Of a DNA stretch of 64,000 bases, positions 27,425 to 39,559 are shown piece by piece. Source of the DNA: Strongylocentrotus purpuratus (taxonomy: Eukaryota > Echinodermata > Echinoidea > Camarodonta > Strongylocentrotidae); contig NW_022145599.1 in NCBI RefSeq assembly GCF_000002235.5, forward strand, positions 9,796,897-9,860,896, given 5' to 3'. Every line of letters begins with the position of its first letter. Position 1 is the stretch's first letter. The notes below the pieces were generated by a model. The model was not told the DNA's origin and ran no database searches. It saw only the letters and a list, made by a program, of their open reading frames with translations. A program made the translations under genes and the position numbers.

Positions 27425-27700
27425 TTGACCTTTGGAGGCTCGCGCCCCCGAGCCCCGCCGCTCTGCAGGCTCACAAGACAAAGAGACAATTTCCATCTCC
27501 CCCAATCCGGACTGTTTTCGCCCAAAAAACAATCATGTATACCGGTCCCTCTTTTTGGAATGGTTTGGATTCGGAGGTTAAGGAAGCAAGCACCATCGTT
27601 AAATTGCTTTAAACGCAAACTTCGAGTTTTTCTTTTACATTCTTACATCCAATATAATTTGCTTGCCCTTCCCAGTCATTTCTTCTTCAATGATAATCTT
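27425..27700 (+). mobile_element. LINE fragment, C-terminal end of the reverse-transcriptase protein
   Basis: Frames read TRQRDNFHLPQSGLF, then PSFWNGLDSEVKEASTIVK, and after a one-base frame change FKRKLRVFLLHSYI, the usual last block of CR1/Jockey-like LINE proteins. It is 5'-truncated and inactive. Confidence 0.7.
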
Positions 27701-28639
27701 AACTGTTAATTAACGATGCATGTTCCGTTTTTTTAATGTATATAAACAAATTAAATTATGCTATATGCTAACCTAAATTGCTCAGGTGACTACGCATTTT
27801 GACTTCGCATTTTAACCAAGTGACTCTGGCCTGGGTATTGGTGCTAATGCATTATTTTGTATACAAATTTCCTTATTCCATTGTGTTTTAAAGGGACTTG
27901 GTAACATTGTTCAGATGAGAGAAAATGGTGCTAAGGTAGTGACTTTAATGCTAGATGAACAACTAAAGATTATCTGACAAATTTGAGTGAAAACAAACCA
28001 TTATTAATGATAGAAATTGGGAAAAACTGATCTGATCGATTCCTTAATTCTCCCAACTATATTATCACAATTTAATTACATTTTAGGTGAATGTAAATCG
28101 TCACAAAGCAATGAATCGGCTCTATATACCATTCCAGACATTTAATTGTTGAAAGATTTTTTTAAAAGCCTGTCTTATTTCTTATTTTAATGGAAAACGG
28201 TTGGGAAAATTCAAAAATGGTTGGGAGAATTTACTGTTATAGGGTGTCGCACAGTGATGCCTTCAAAGAAAACCATAAATATCTTTGTGGTTTGAACAAA
28301 TTTCAGGATTTGTTGAATGTTAGAAGGTAAATACAGAAGAAGGAATATAATTAGTAACATTTCATACAAAATTTACGCAGTTTTTTCATCAACCTTCAAC
28401 AATGTTTCCGAGTCACTTCAAATTCTCCCCTCTAAATTACGTCTTTCTTTACTGCTACGATTTTTTAATCTACAATACTTATTTTTTCCAGGAACCTATA
28501 ATATACAAGTACTGCTTTTTAATAGGTCCCTCGCATTCTACTAATCTATTCTATGAATTGAGAATCATTGAGAAGTGCTCATTTACACTGCATGTATTGT
28601 ATAATTTTTAAATTTTATATGTATGTCTATATTTTTTGT

Positions 28640-29345
28640 AAAATGTGGAACAATAAAAACTTGAAATAGAAGCATACAAATCTGACAAACCAATCGAGAA
28701 AAAAATTGAGCAAAATCTGATAAATAATAAGGAAGTTATGAATTTTGGATAACATGAAAAACTTTCAACATCACAAGACAAACTGGCAACTGACTCATGG
28801 GTCTGTGACGTCATTACCTCACTATCCACTAATTGTTTTCTTTATATTGATAACATACATTTTCTATTTTTCCCCTTAAGAATCTTATTTCTTCACACCA
28901 GCATCCAAGTTAAATTGATAGTAATATGTTTTTTTTGTGGATGCACTAATAAAGCGTATTTATTTTGTTTCAGTAAATAATGAAAATTAGAAATTTGATA
29001 AACTATTTAATATATAAAAATCAATAATTATAAATATATACAATATTCAGAACATAGAATCAATTCTTCAAAGTTCATAAAAGATTTTGTGAAATGCCAT
29101 GCACGCAATATGATACAAATCATATAACCTGAGCAAAGGCATGGTGAAATCATGTTTTGGGGGATAAAAAGGGAAATCAATGGGATTAAAATATATAAAG
29201 CAAATGATAAATAAGGAGGACATGACGTCACAAACTGATTACCAAATGGCAATTTGTGTAGTGATTTCCATTGTTCCATGGTTTTACATACTTTTTCAAA
29301 AATTCATAACTTTCTTATTATTTTTTTCTGCTTCTATTGTAAGTA
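28640..29345. repeat. Inverted pair of a dispersed repeat containing TGACGTCA
   Basis: Arms at about 28640..28830 and 29215..29345 are inverted relatives: AATAATAAGGAAGTTATGAA against its complement near 29300, and GTGACGTCATTACC against GACATGACGTCAC. About 390 bases of AT-rich sequence lie between. No frame of note. It may be one foldback element or two insertions. Confidence 0.55.
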
Positions 29346-29494
29346 AGTTATTTTTGGAGTCGACTTGCCCTTCAAGCGAGCGATACCAATTGTATGGGTC
29401 AATAGTTTAAAATAATAATGTATGCATGATTATACTAGACAAGAAAATGAAAACAAGGTTTCTTATCTGTCGGTTGCAAATAATGTAAAACACA

Positions 29495-30225
29495 GGCGCG
29501 GATCCAGGGGCGCCGAGCGGGCCTTGCCCCCCCCCCCCCCCCCCCGCCAAAAAAAAAAAAAAAAAAAAGGAGAGAGAGAGAAGGGAAAGGGAAAGAGGAG
29601 AGAAAGGGAAAAAAGAAGAGGAAGAAGAAAAAAAGAGAGGGAAGAAGGAGATCGGGGGGGGGGGGGACTTGCCTCCCATGCTGTTGGCTCCCACCCCCCC
29701 CCCCCCCCCAATCAAAAAAAAAAGAGAAGGAAGGAAAGGGAAAGAAAAAAAGGAAAAGAGGAGATAAAGGGAAGGAAAAAAGAGGAAGAAGAAAAGAAAA
29801 GAAGGGGGATATCAGTTGCAATTTTCCCGCCAACAATTTGTGGATCGGGGGGGGGGGGGAGGGGGCAAAAGGCCCTTGCTCCCCCCCCCCGTCCCCGCTA
29901 AAAAGAAAAAGAGAGAAGGAATGAAAAGGAAAAGAGGAGAGCTAAAAGGGAACAAAAAAGAGGAAGAAGAAATGAAAAGGGAGAAAAGAAGGGGAGATCA
30001 GTTGCGGTTAATCCCGCCAACAATGTGTGGAGCGCGGTGGGGGTCAAAATTACCTTGCCCCCCCCCCCCCCAGCAAACCTAAAAGAGAGAGAGAGAAGGA
30101 AGGGAAGGGAAAGGGAAAGAGGAGAGAAAGGGAAAGAAGAAAAAAGAGAATGAAGAAAGGTAAGGGGTATCAGTTGCAATTTTCCCGCCAACAAGGTGTA
30201 GATGGGGGGGGGGGGGGGCTTCGGG
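29495..30225. repeat. Tandem block of G/C runs and GA-rich units
   Basis: About four units of 165-185 bases. Each has a G run, a block like TTGC followed by a C run, then a GA-rich stretch and ATCAGTTGCAATTTTCCCGC. Bounded on the left by GGCGCGGATCCAGGGG. The long open frames here are low-complexity artefacts. Confidence 0.75.
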
Positions 30226-30504
30226 GAAATAAAATTCAAACGTGGTTTATTTCTAATTCCATAACGGTGGTTTACAAATAATGCTGAAATGACATAATTT
30301 TCCGAGATTTTTCCTCACTTTTCACCTCGCGTTTGTTGGAAAATGACAAATTCCTAAATTTACAGCCAGGCAAGAAAATGCTTCTTGAGATGCCTACATG
30401 TCAGGGCCCGCAGAACGGCGGGAATCGGGATCCTCGAGCCCCCCTCACTTTATTTGAAAAATATTTTAAAGAGAAATAGAAAGAAAGAGAGCAAGAAAGA
30501 GAAA

Positions 30505-31135
30505 ATAGTTAACTGCCAGTGTCACATTATGATGAGGTATCAAAACATGCTCATCTGACCATGATTAAATGCCTAAAACCCCGAGGGCTCTGCCCCCTGG
30601 ATTCCACCTAGGGCCCTAAGGCGGACCCTTAGATGCTCATCTGGTGGTAATTTAATGCCTAAAACCCCTGATTTCTAGGGGCTATGCCCCCTGGACCCCA
30701 CGCCAAATATTGTCCTGCCAGTGTCACAAAATAATAAGGTATCAAAAAATGCTCATCTGACCATAATTAAACGCCTAAAACCCCTGAGCTTCCGGGGGCT
30801 CTGCCCCCTGGACCCAACCAAGAGCACTAAGGCGGGCCCCTTAATACTCATCTGACCGTAATTGAGTGCCTAAAACCCTTGAGCTTCCGGGGGCTCCGCC
30901 CCCTGAGCCCCACGCCAATTAGTGACCTGCCAGTGTCACAATTACGTATCAAAATAATGGTCATCTGACCGTAATTAAATGCCTAAAACCCCTGAAATTC
31001 CGGGGCTCTGCCCCCTGGACCCCACCTAGGGCCCTAAGGCGGACCCCTGAATGATAATCTGACCGTAAATTATTGCCTTAAACAGCTGAGCTTCCGGGGG
31101 AGAACAAGGTATCAACATATATTCATCTGACCGCA
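30505..31135. repeat. Tandem repeat of about 205 bases (GGGGGCTCTGCCCCCTGGAC family)
   Basis: About three copies, each with two related halves: CTCATCTGACCxTAATTAA, GCCTAAAACCCCTGAGCTTC, a small GGGGGCT / GCCCCC palindrome and GGCGGACCC. A single inverted relative lies at 35345..35395. Confidence 0.75.
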
Positions 31136-31244
31136 GGCGCGTAGCCAGGGGGTGGGGGGGGGGGGGGTGAGGTGGTCCCCACTGAAAAAAAAGAGGAGTG
31201 AAAAGGAAGAGGACGTAGGAAGAAAAGGGAGTAGACAAAGAACA

Positions 31245-32000
31245 TTTTTGAAATTCAGACAGAATTAAGAGTCGAGAACGGTACAACGAATCATCTTCTT
31301 TCTCTAATGATTTAATGAAACGTAAAAGCTTCCGCGCTTCGCGTGGGAGGGAAGGGGGGGAAACTGAATTTAGACGAGGATTAAAGTCATAACAGTACAA
31401 CGAATCGTCTTCTTTCGCTAATGATTTATTGAAACGTAAAAGCTTCCGCGCTTCGCGCGGGAGGGGGAAAATAAATTCAGACGAGGAGTATTTTCGAGAG
31501 CGGTACAACGAATCGTCTTCTTTCTCTAATAATTTAATGAAACGTCGAAGCTTCCGCGTTTCACGCGGGAGGGGAGGGAACTGAATTTAGACAAGGATTA
31601 AGAGTCGAGAACGGTACAACGAATCGTCTTCTTTCTCTGATGATTTAATGAAACGTAAAAGTTTTCGCGCGGAAGGGGGGAAACTAAATTCAGACGCGGA
31701 TTTTTTTCGAGAGCGGTACAACGAATCGTCTTCTTTATTTAATGATTTAATGAAACGTAAAAGCTTCGCGCGGGAGGGGGAAACTGAATTTATACGAGGA
31801 TTAAAAGTCATAACGGTACAACGAATCGTCTTCTTTCGCTAATGTTTTAATAAAATGTAAAAGCTTCCGCGCTTCGCGCGGGAAGGGGGGGGGGGGAACA
31901 TAATTCAGACGAGGATTATTTTTGGGAACGGTACAACGAATCGCCTTCTTTCTTTAATAATTTATTGAAATGTCGAAGCTTCCGCGCTTCGCGGAGGAGG
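31245..32000. repeat. Minisatellite, about 110-base unit, seven copies
   Basis: Units share GGTACAACGAATCGTCTTC, AATGATTTAATGAAACGTAA and AAGCTTCCGCGCTTCGCGC. The copies of TACAACGAATC start near 31282, 31399, 31504, 31614, 31717, 31817 and 31931. Each unit contains the small hairpin GCGCTTCGCGC. Confidence 0.88.
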
Positions 32001-32264
32001 TAGGGGAAAAACTCGCCCCTCCTTGCACCCACCCCCACCCCCATTACGTCACTGCTGGTCACCATTACGTACCAATATTTGGCTCGCATAATTTCAAATT
32101 TGGGCTTCCCCCCCTAAGAAATCCTGGATTCGCGCCTGGTAAAACATGTTACTGGGCATCCAACTGTAATCTTCGGCTGGTAGCAAGTAAGCAGGGGTGC
32201 ATGATAGCGTTGGTGTGGTGAAGATCAAAATTGAAAAGGCCAGATTCTGGACTAGTAATGATAC

Positions 32265-32780
32265 CGCCAGTGGCGGATCCAGCCGGCGGGAAGAGGGGGG
32301 GGGGGCCCAATCCGTGAGAAAATATTAGTCGCGACTCAGCCACCGGTGAATAAGCGGGGGGGGGGGGGTAGGAGGCACTTTTTTTTTGGTCCAATTTTTC
32401 AGAAAATATTTTGCGCCGACTCAGTCAGCCGGTGAATAAGCAAGGGGGGGGGGGTGAGACCACTATTTTTGTTTTTTCACCTAATTCGTGAGATTTTTTT
32501 GTTGTTGATTTTTTTGTTGTTGACCCGTCAGCCCCCCCCCCCGTGGATCCGCGCCTGCAGAGGATCCAGACGGCGTCAAGGGGGGGGGGGTAGCCAAATC
32601 TTAATACAAAATTTAGTGCCGACTCAGCAGGCCGGCGAATAAGCGGGGGGGGGGGACGCTTTTGTTTTTTGTTTTATAAAGGTTAACTTTACGTTATTAT
32701 CCTATTTTCTTTATCGTTTTGGGGGGGGGCTAGGGGGGGGGCGGGCCGGAATAATCGCTACGTGGATCCGCCCCTGGATA
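32265..32780. repeat. Tandem G-run repeat with GGATCC boundaries
   Basis: Units built on GACTCAGxxxGCCGGxGAATAAGC followed by a G run. Bounded by CAGTGGCGGATCCAG on the left and GTGGATCCGCCCCTGG on the right, with a further GTGGATCCGCGCCTG inside. It probably comprises two or three nested insertions of related elements. Confidence 0.65.
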
Positions 32781-32784
32781 CCGC

Positions 32785-34330
32785 AAGTGCACATAGTTTT
32801 ACAATTTTCAGTTTCTGGACTAACATGACGGGCATGTGATTGCGCAATCGTTCACACTGTCATCGCGTGATAAATATGTCATTGCGAAATACATGCCCTT
32901 GTATATCAGAATGAATCGCGTGTGATCAGTATTTTGTTATTCATGTATTATTTCCGTAAGCTAACATGTCCCACCACTATTAAATGACATGTTTAAAGGT
33001 ATAGACCAGTTCGGGTCATGCGATTGCATTGTGAAAGAAGCGTTGTGGAATCGATCAGAAAAGGTTGATCATCTAGCATATAAGTATTGGTGTGTACTGC
33101 AAGGTTCTGGAATCATCAAAATGATAAGAAATTTGGCCCAGTCTTGGTAAAGTTACAAGCACTGTACACAGAAAGATGTATATGGGACTACGCGATATGT
33201 ATCCAGTCCGGATAGATATAATAATTTACCAAATATATCAATTAGTAGGCGGTTTCCCGGCGAAATTTGTATCATCACGTATTAGTCAAAACATATTCTT
33301 TCACATGATTGGTATTAAGAGATTCCATTTCATTTTTTGAGAGGGGGCGTTCGAAAATTCGTTCCATTCTTATGAAACAAGGAACAAATTCAATTGTACG
33401 AACTTCATTGACAAAAACTATTCTCCGTTTCCAAGGCGTAATTAATGGAATTCAATTAATAAAGATGCTAAAAGCTTATGACTCTGAAATGCTTATATTG
33501 ATATTTTAATTGTGCTCTGCCCAGAGCAAAAAATATACTCTTTTGGAACTTGATGGTTTACTTTTACTAGTTTTGAAGTTTATCAATGAGAATTAACGAA
33601 TAAATCTATTACGGACTAGCACTGTCGTATTCATGTAGGTCCATTATACGCTGCGCGTGTGCTATCCAAGACTGCTAGCGCTCAGCGCATCGCCCCCCCC
33701 CCCCCCTCTCCCACATCCCACGTCCATATTGTGTCTTTATAAGGGGAAGTCGAATTTGGGCCTCCGTCGGGTGATCACAACTATCATTGAGCTCAGCTCT
33801 CTTTGAAATTTCCCTACATAGAAGAAAGACGCTGACACTTAATATGTCTATGGTACTGAACACTTTCAGACGATGGAATATATTTCCAATAACACCGCCC
33901 CCCTCCCGTCAACCCACCCCCCCCCTCCCCGCGTTGCCTTATATTAATAGAAATGGAATTAAACTAAGATAGGAAACTTCCATGGTTCTGACATAGTCCA
34001 TGTTTACTGAAAATGAATCATTACTCTCGAAGTTTAATAGTTACATGTATTAAGATCAACATAAGAATGAAAATAAATGAATTATATGAACTAGTGTAAC
34101 TATAACTATAACAGTGGCAATATTGATATTGTAAATAATTGTTATCAAAAGTTGACCATTTTTCTTTTTGCCTTGAAACTTGAATATGAATCAATACACA
34201 CTTGTGTCTTTCTTAACTTGTGTACCTCCATCATAGTCATAGATTTTGACGAAACGAACATAATAATTAATTGTAACAGAGATGATGAGTTAGAAATGAA
34301 AAATTGTAATGAACCAAATTCCCCAGCTGA
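32785..34330. other. Stretch with no recognised gene
   Basis: AT-rich, with a few C runs near 33690 and 33900. Its small frames look like none I recognise. Confidence 0.4.
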
Positions 34331-34334
34331 GAAT

Positions 34335-34660
34335 GGGAACAATCCTGGTGCCCGTTTCATAAAACTTGTTATCTATAACAACTGCTGAATTTCTATGACA
34401 AATTTGATTTCAGCCAATCAGGTGCCATGATTTCAGTAGCTTATATCAGTAGCTTGTAACTTGTTATTAGGGACTTTTAGATTTGCGTGGACTGATACGT
34501 GTGACGTCCATTCAAGGCAGTGCATTAAAAGGACGTCGACCGTAGCAATCCACATTGTCTTCGTGCAAATCTAAACGTCCACATTGATAACAAGTTAACA
34601 ACTACGTTATTGATAACTTAGTGGCGGGGGCAGTCTCATACATTATTAAAAGTAAATAAA
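34335..34660. mobile_element. Foldback repeat of the GTTTCATAAAACTTGTTAT type
   Basis: Begins GGTGCCCGTTTCATAAAACT and contains ATTTGCGTGGAC near 34485 paired with GTGCAAATCTAAACGTCCAC near 34561, plus GACGTCC / GGACGTC. This start motif is common to dispersed elements in marine invertebrate genomes. No coding frame. Confidence 0.5.
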
Positions 34661-35344
34661 ACTTACCATTTTGTTCCAAGAAATTGACGCTAGTGAAGAA
34701 TGTTGCACATTTATCGATCAAACTGGTTCATCGTTCCCAAAGTCATGGCCCGAGACTCCGAGAGTCCCAACGCTCCGACTCCGAGTCCGAGTCCAACAAG
34801 AAATGAAATGAAAAGCATCCAGTAACTTTCAAGACTTCATTGAGTCATTTCAATATAAATAAATGACTACAGAATGCCTATCTGCTGATGCATGTGATGT
34901 AGTATCTTCCCGCCTTTTTGTATAAGGGAGTCGGGAATCTCTCAAAACGTTCATGTAAGACTAGATCGCTGATCTCTAAATGAAATGTCTGAGTCCGCCG
35001 GATTTGATATATATAATATATACGCCAAATCGCCAATAGCATATAGCGCATGCGCATATAGATGCAACAACATGTGGTGCATGCATGCAAATAATTATAG
35101 AGGCAGCCTCTGTCCCATTTCATATTTTAAACTTCATTCGATTACGAAAACGAAAGAAATCTGATCAAGTTCGCATTAGCGTATTAATTCGATTATTCTT
35201 GCGATGATTAATATTTTAATATTCAAGATACTTTCCCTAACAACATATGACATACATAATTCAGGGCCCAGGCTATGTTTTTCAAAGTGTGGAGTGGGGG
35301 GGGGGGGTAAAGTAGTGACGACCAGGTAGAGCGGAGCGTAAATT

Positions 35345-35585
35345 GGCATGGGGTCAAGGGGGTAGAGCCCCCGAAAGTTCAGGGGTTTAAGCAGGCCAGG
35401 GGCGGGGTAGCGTCATTCAAAGTGGGGGGGGGCACCAACAAAGAGGAACCTTTTTTTAGAAAATTGGTATATTCCCCTACATAGTAATTTCATTATCAGG
35501 GATGATTTCAATATTTGTTTCTCTCCTTGTGGTACAAGATAATGCTTGAGCATCATACATGTAGTATGCAGCCGGGTATGGGGAA
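35345..35585. mobile_element. Fragments of two dispersed repeats
   Basis: 35345..35395 is an inverted relative of the 205-base repeat at 30505..31135. 35400..35585 resembles 2545..2780 (GCGTCATxCAAA, a G run, GCACCAACAAA, GGGATxATTTCAA, ACAAGATAxT, GCATCAT), so that unit is also dispersed outside the segmental duplication. Confidence 0.55.
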
Positions 35586-35630
35586 ATGAAAAGGCCCGGC
35601 GGGGCAGATATCCAAAAGGAAAAAGACATC

Positions 35631-36568
35631 TACACTGTTGGTCATAATGGTGGAATATTTATTTTTACCCCAGTTTAGGGAAGGATTTAATTTTTTTTAA
35701 AATTTCTAATAGATCTAGATAATGGCATACATTCTCAGATTTTATTGAATATTAATTTGCGATTGTTTATTTTGCGTGACTGCTAAATCATATGTGTGCT
35801 ACTATGCTAATCAGCTAGGGAACCTACGTCCTTAAATCATAATTGACAGTAATGAGGATTAATGCCTCACAAAAGGGCACTAATATAGCTGATTGACACG
35901 ATTTTTATCCTAGGGCCTCACAGTAACGAGGCCATTGCTTAGCCCCTGAATCATGACTGTACGCAGTGTTTGCTAGGGTACGCTGCCGCCCCCACAAATC
36001 CCCCAAAACGAAGAAAATGCAATCAATTGTCAAAAATTCATTGCATTTCCCCCCGGCCCCCAACAGGAAAAATTCCTCTGTGTGGCCATGCCTTGAACCA
36101 TAATGCATGGCCCTACAGAGGAATTTTTCCTGTTTGGGGCCGGGGGAAAATGCAATGAATTTTTGACAATTTATTGCATTTTCTTCGTTTTGGGGGATTT
36201 GTGGAAGGGGCCGCGTACCCTAGCAAACACTGCGTACAGTCATGATTCAGGGGCTAAGCAATGGTCTCGTTACTGTGAGGCCTCAGGATAAAAATCGTGT
36301 CGATCAGCTATATATTAGTGCCCTTTTGTGAGGCATTAATCCTCATTACTGTCAATTATGACTTAAGGACGTAGGTCCCTTATCTGATTAGCATAGTAGC
36401 ACACATATGAGTAAGCAGTCACGCAAAACAAACACTCACAAATCAATATTCAATAAAATCTGAGAATATATGCCATTATCTAGATCTATTAGAAATTTAA
36501 AAAAAAATTAAAATCCTTCCCTAAACTGGGGGGAAAATAAATATTCCACCATTATGACCAACAGTGTA
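35631..36568. mobile_element. 938-base palindromic MITE with TA ends
   Basis: The left end CACTGTTGGTCATAATGGTG is matched by its complement at the right end, and TA flanks both sides. The arms of about 460 bases pair almost throughout (for example GTTTGCTAGGGTACGC at 35967 and GCGTACCCTAGCAAAC at 36212) around a short loop near 36092-36103. It looks like a non-autonomous element of the Tc1/mariner style by its TA target. Frames in it are not genes. Confidence 0.8.
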
Positions 36569-36574
36569 TTAGAA

Positions 36575-37215
36575 AATAAAAAGGCACATGTCAGAGTAAA
36601 CAGGTGAATTACCAGAGGTGAAAATGGGGGACTCTTCGCACTTAATAAGGGGCACTCACAAGAAAAGGAAAGGCACTTATGACAACGGAAAAGGGGCACT
36701 TATTATAAAGGAAAAAAAAGGCAATTATCAGAAGGAAAATGGCATACAAAGGAAAAGAGGCACTTGTCAAAATATAAGGAACATCTCTCAGATTTGAAAA
36801 GAGTCAATTATAAAAGGTGGAGGGGAACTTATCTAAGATGGTAAGGGGCACTCACCTGAGATGAATAGGGGCACTTGTGAGAATTAGTGGTATTATGAGA
36901 AAGGGAAGTGGCTCTTATTGAAAAAGAAAGAATGGAAAAGGGCACTTATCATAGGTGAGAAATGGCACATATTACAACAGAAAAGGGTACTTGCTAAAGT
37001 AAAATGAGCACCTCTCAGATTTAAATAGGGGCAATTATCATAGGTGAATGGGGCACTTAATTATCAGAAGTGGTAATAGAGGCACTTAGAAGAACTTGGA
37101 ACGGACAAATATTAGAAATAAAAAGGGGCACTTAACTGAAGTCAAAGGGGGCACTTTTTAATGTAAAAAGGGGCACTTTAGAGGAACCTGAAAAAGTGTG
37201 GGGCACTATGCGAAA
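36575..37215 (+). repeat. Degenerate short-unit repeat (GGGGCACTTATC family)
   Basis: About twenty loose units of 25-35 bases such as GAAAAGGGGCACTTATxA. The same family lies inverted at 25795..26010 inside a gene A intron and again at 44385..44470. Confidence 0.7.
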
Positions 37216-37219
37216 ATGA

Positions 37220-38590
37220 ATCTTCTCCAGCTTCCGGAAACTAACCAGGAAATGTTTGTTGTATCCTACGGGATGCAATTACTCACCGCTTTTGCAAAAA
37301 ACTTTGCGTGAGATTTGGTTTATATATAATGTATATTGCTCTACAAAACAAATTTGCCACAAACTTTAGAAATATGTGACACTAATGACGATGTGAATGA
37401 GACTTGTTTGGTAAAATTTGCATATAAATCATGCGCAGATTGAGGGGAAAATTTTTTTTTTATAAATCCACAAACTGCCGAATTCGCCGAAACTTTGCCG
37501 ACATGCTTGACGATGCCTCCGTGTTTTTACTTCTCGTTTTTGCTATTTTTATGCTGAATTTAATAGGTTCGCTAAATTTCGCTTTAAGGTAAATGTGGTT
37601 TCGCATTTAGCAGGAAAAAAATTGAGATTTTGCTGGGGCCTTGGTTGGTTTCTTTTTATTTATTTTAAACATACTTTTTCTAAAAATTGGGGGTGGGGAG
37701 GGGCTCCCCCCCCCCCCTCCCCCAGCACCGCGGTAGCGCGGGTCCTGTATATAATCATATGGTCCAGTTCTGCCAGAGCTGAATAGCCCACAGGTTGGTT
37801 CCGTGCAAGTGGCAAAATTATTATGTTATGCCCTTATTATCTTATATCGCTCGCTTCCCCCTCCCCAAATGCCCCCCCCCTCCCTCACACACACAAACAA
37901 AAATCACCACTAAAGCTTACACAAAACTCTGAGCAGAGGCGGATTCGAGATAAATTAAAGAGGTCCAATATTCCTTTACAATTTCTGACAAGGAAAGGGG
38001 GCACTTTCTTGGACTTGTGCCCCCCCTCCCCCTCCTAAATTAGCCAGAAATCGACCACCTGTGTGGTAGGGCAAATAGGTGAGAGTCAGGCCAATAATAT
38101 ACGTTGCACATTATTGCAAAATCATGCGATTTAGGTGAAATTCATTTGCAGTGGGCAGCGCGAGAATTGGAAGCGTACGTTCACATTGTTAATGTAAACT
38201 GTGCCTTTACCGAAATTCCCCAAAGTTATTTAAAGAAAAAAAAAATTATAACGATTTGCGTCCTTTATTCGGCCTTCCTATGTGCGAACTTAGCACGCCT
38301 ACCACTGGCAGCAAAGACGCGTCAAAATATTTTGTACATATGACCTCCATAAGAAAGGTCGATGGTGGAAATTCCCCGCTACGGTATATAGTGCACCATA
38401 ATTATGTCCATATCTATCGCTATTCAAATACATGGTTGCTGGGAATTCCCACAATCTTGCTATGAATGCATGTCTCTTTCACTTCCTCTGAACCGATTGC
38501 TTTAACAAATCATTTTATCATATCCCTGTCCTTTATAATTAAAAATTGAATTGTTCATTTTTGTGCTTCACTATATTTGTATTGTAATTT
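37220..38590. other. Stretch with no recognised gene
   Basis: Holds G/C-run repeat pieces at about 37685-37745 and 37935-38035. The small frames are not recognisable. Confidence 0.4.

Positions 38591-38593
<3 letters not shown>

Positions 38594-38635
<42 letters not shown>
38594..38635. repeat. (TA)n microsatellite
   Basis: About 21 uninterrupted TA units. Confidence 0.9.
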
Positions 38636-38639
<4 letters not shown>

Positions 38640-39078
38640 AACTTCAAAGTTGATTACATGAGGGATACATGTGTGATGATTGTGAACATGGTTGCATGGG
38701 TTCAATACTTCTCATTCCACACTTATTTTTGTCCAGACCAAGATATAAATAGATCAGATCTACCTCCATTTATGTTGAATTTTGTTAATATTCCGTATTA
38801 AAATATGTTCAATATCCATGCAATCACATAAATCAGTAGTTTACCGAACTTTCGAGTGCGCTATTGAGAGGGGTTGCTGGAGGGTGAGGACTGACCTAGC
38901 TAGTACCTGAGATTCAAACATTTTGATCAACAAAACGATTTTTTTTTTTTCATTATACAGAGTAGCTGCATGGACGAAAAGATATGACTATAATCCATGA
39001 CAATATTGGAATTAGTCTCTATTAAGATTTATAAATTCAAACTACACGCTGTGGCATACGTACCGTCGCGGGGGAAGG

Positions 39079-39115
39079 TGTGTGGGTGTGTGTGTGTGTG
39101 TGTGTGTGGGGGGGG
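39079..39115. repeat. (GT)n microsatellite followed by a G run
   Basis: GTGTGTG repeats then GGGGGGG. The frame across it is low-complexity and not a gene. Confidence 0.85.
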
Positions 39116-39559
39116 TATACGTACGTGCCACACTATTTCGTGGCCTATATAGTCTCAGCTTTCATGCAAGAAAGTATAATAAAGAAGGTTATCAAATTCT
39201 ACCTGGGGCATACGTGTACAAATTTGTGAAGTTATTGTTTGTATTGAGAGTATGCCAGCTTTGGTTCGATCGGCAGGGGGCAGTGGGGACGAGGGGCGCG
39301 TGCTCCCTGCCCCCCCCCCCTATTCGCTGCTGGTTTACTCGAAAGACTTCATGCATGGCTGATCGTCAACAAAACGGAGTTAAGTCTTTTGTCAACTATG
39401 TTTGTTGCTACGGCAGGGAGCCAGTGAAAACGATTTCGTTTAATAAAATTATGGAAATGCAAGCATTACTTTAAACAAACAAAACTTTTTTTTATTACTG
39501 GCTCATTTTGTCCTGATTTAACTGTCATATGAAATGTCCATTTTGCAGCCAACATCAAA

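Noticed and set aside
29407-30281. Several long frames on both strands rich in Gly, Pro, Lys and Glu
   Set aside because: They are products of G, C and GA runs in a tandem repeat block.
31245-32000. CRISPR-like array
   Set aside because: The units are diverged tandem repeats without unique spacers, in an animal genome.
35905-36291. Mirror-image frames of about 60 codons
   Set aside because: They are the two arms of the palindromic element at 35631..36568.
39082-39474. A 130-codon frame starting in the GT repeat
   Set aside because: Low-complexity start, no recognisable domain, and a C run inside.
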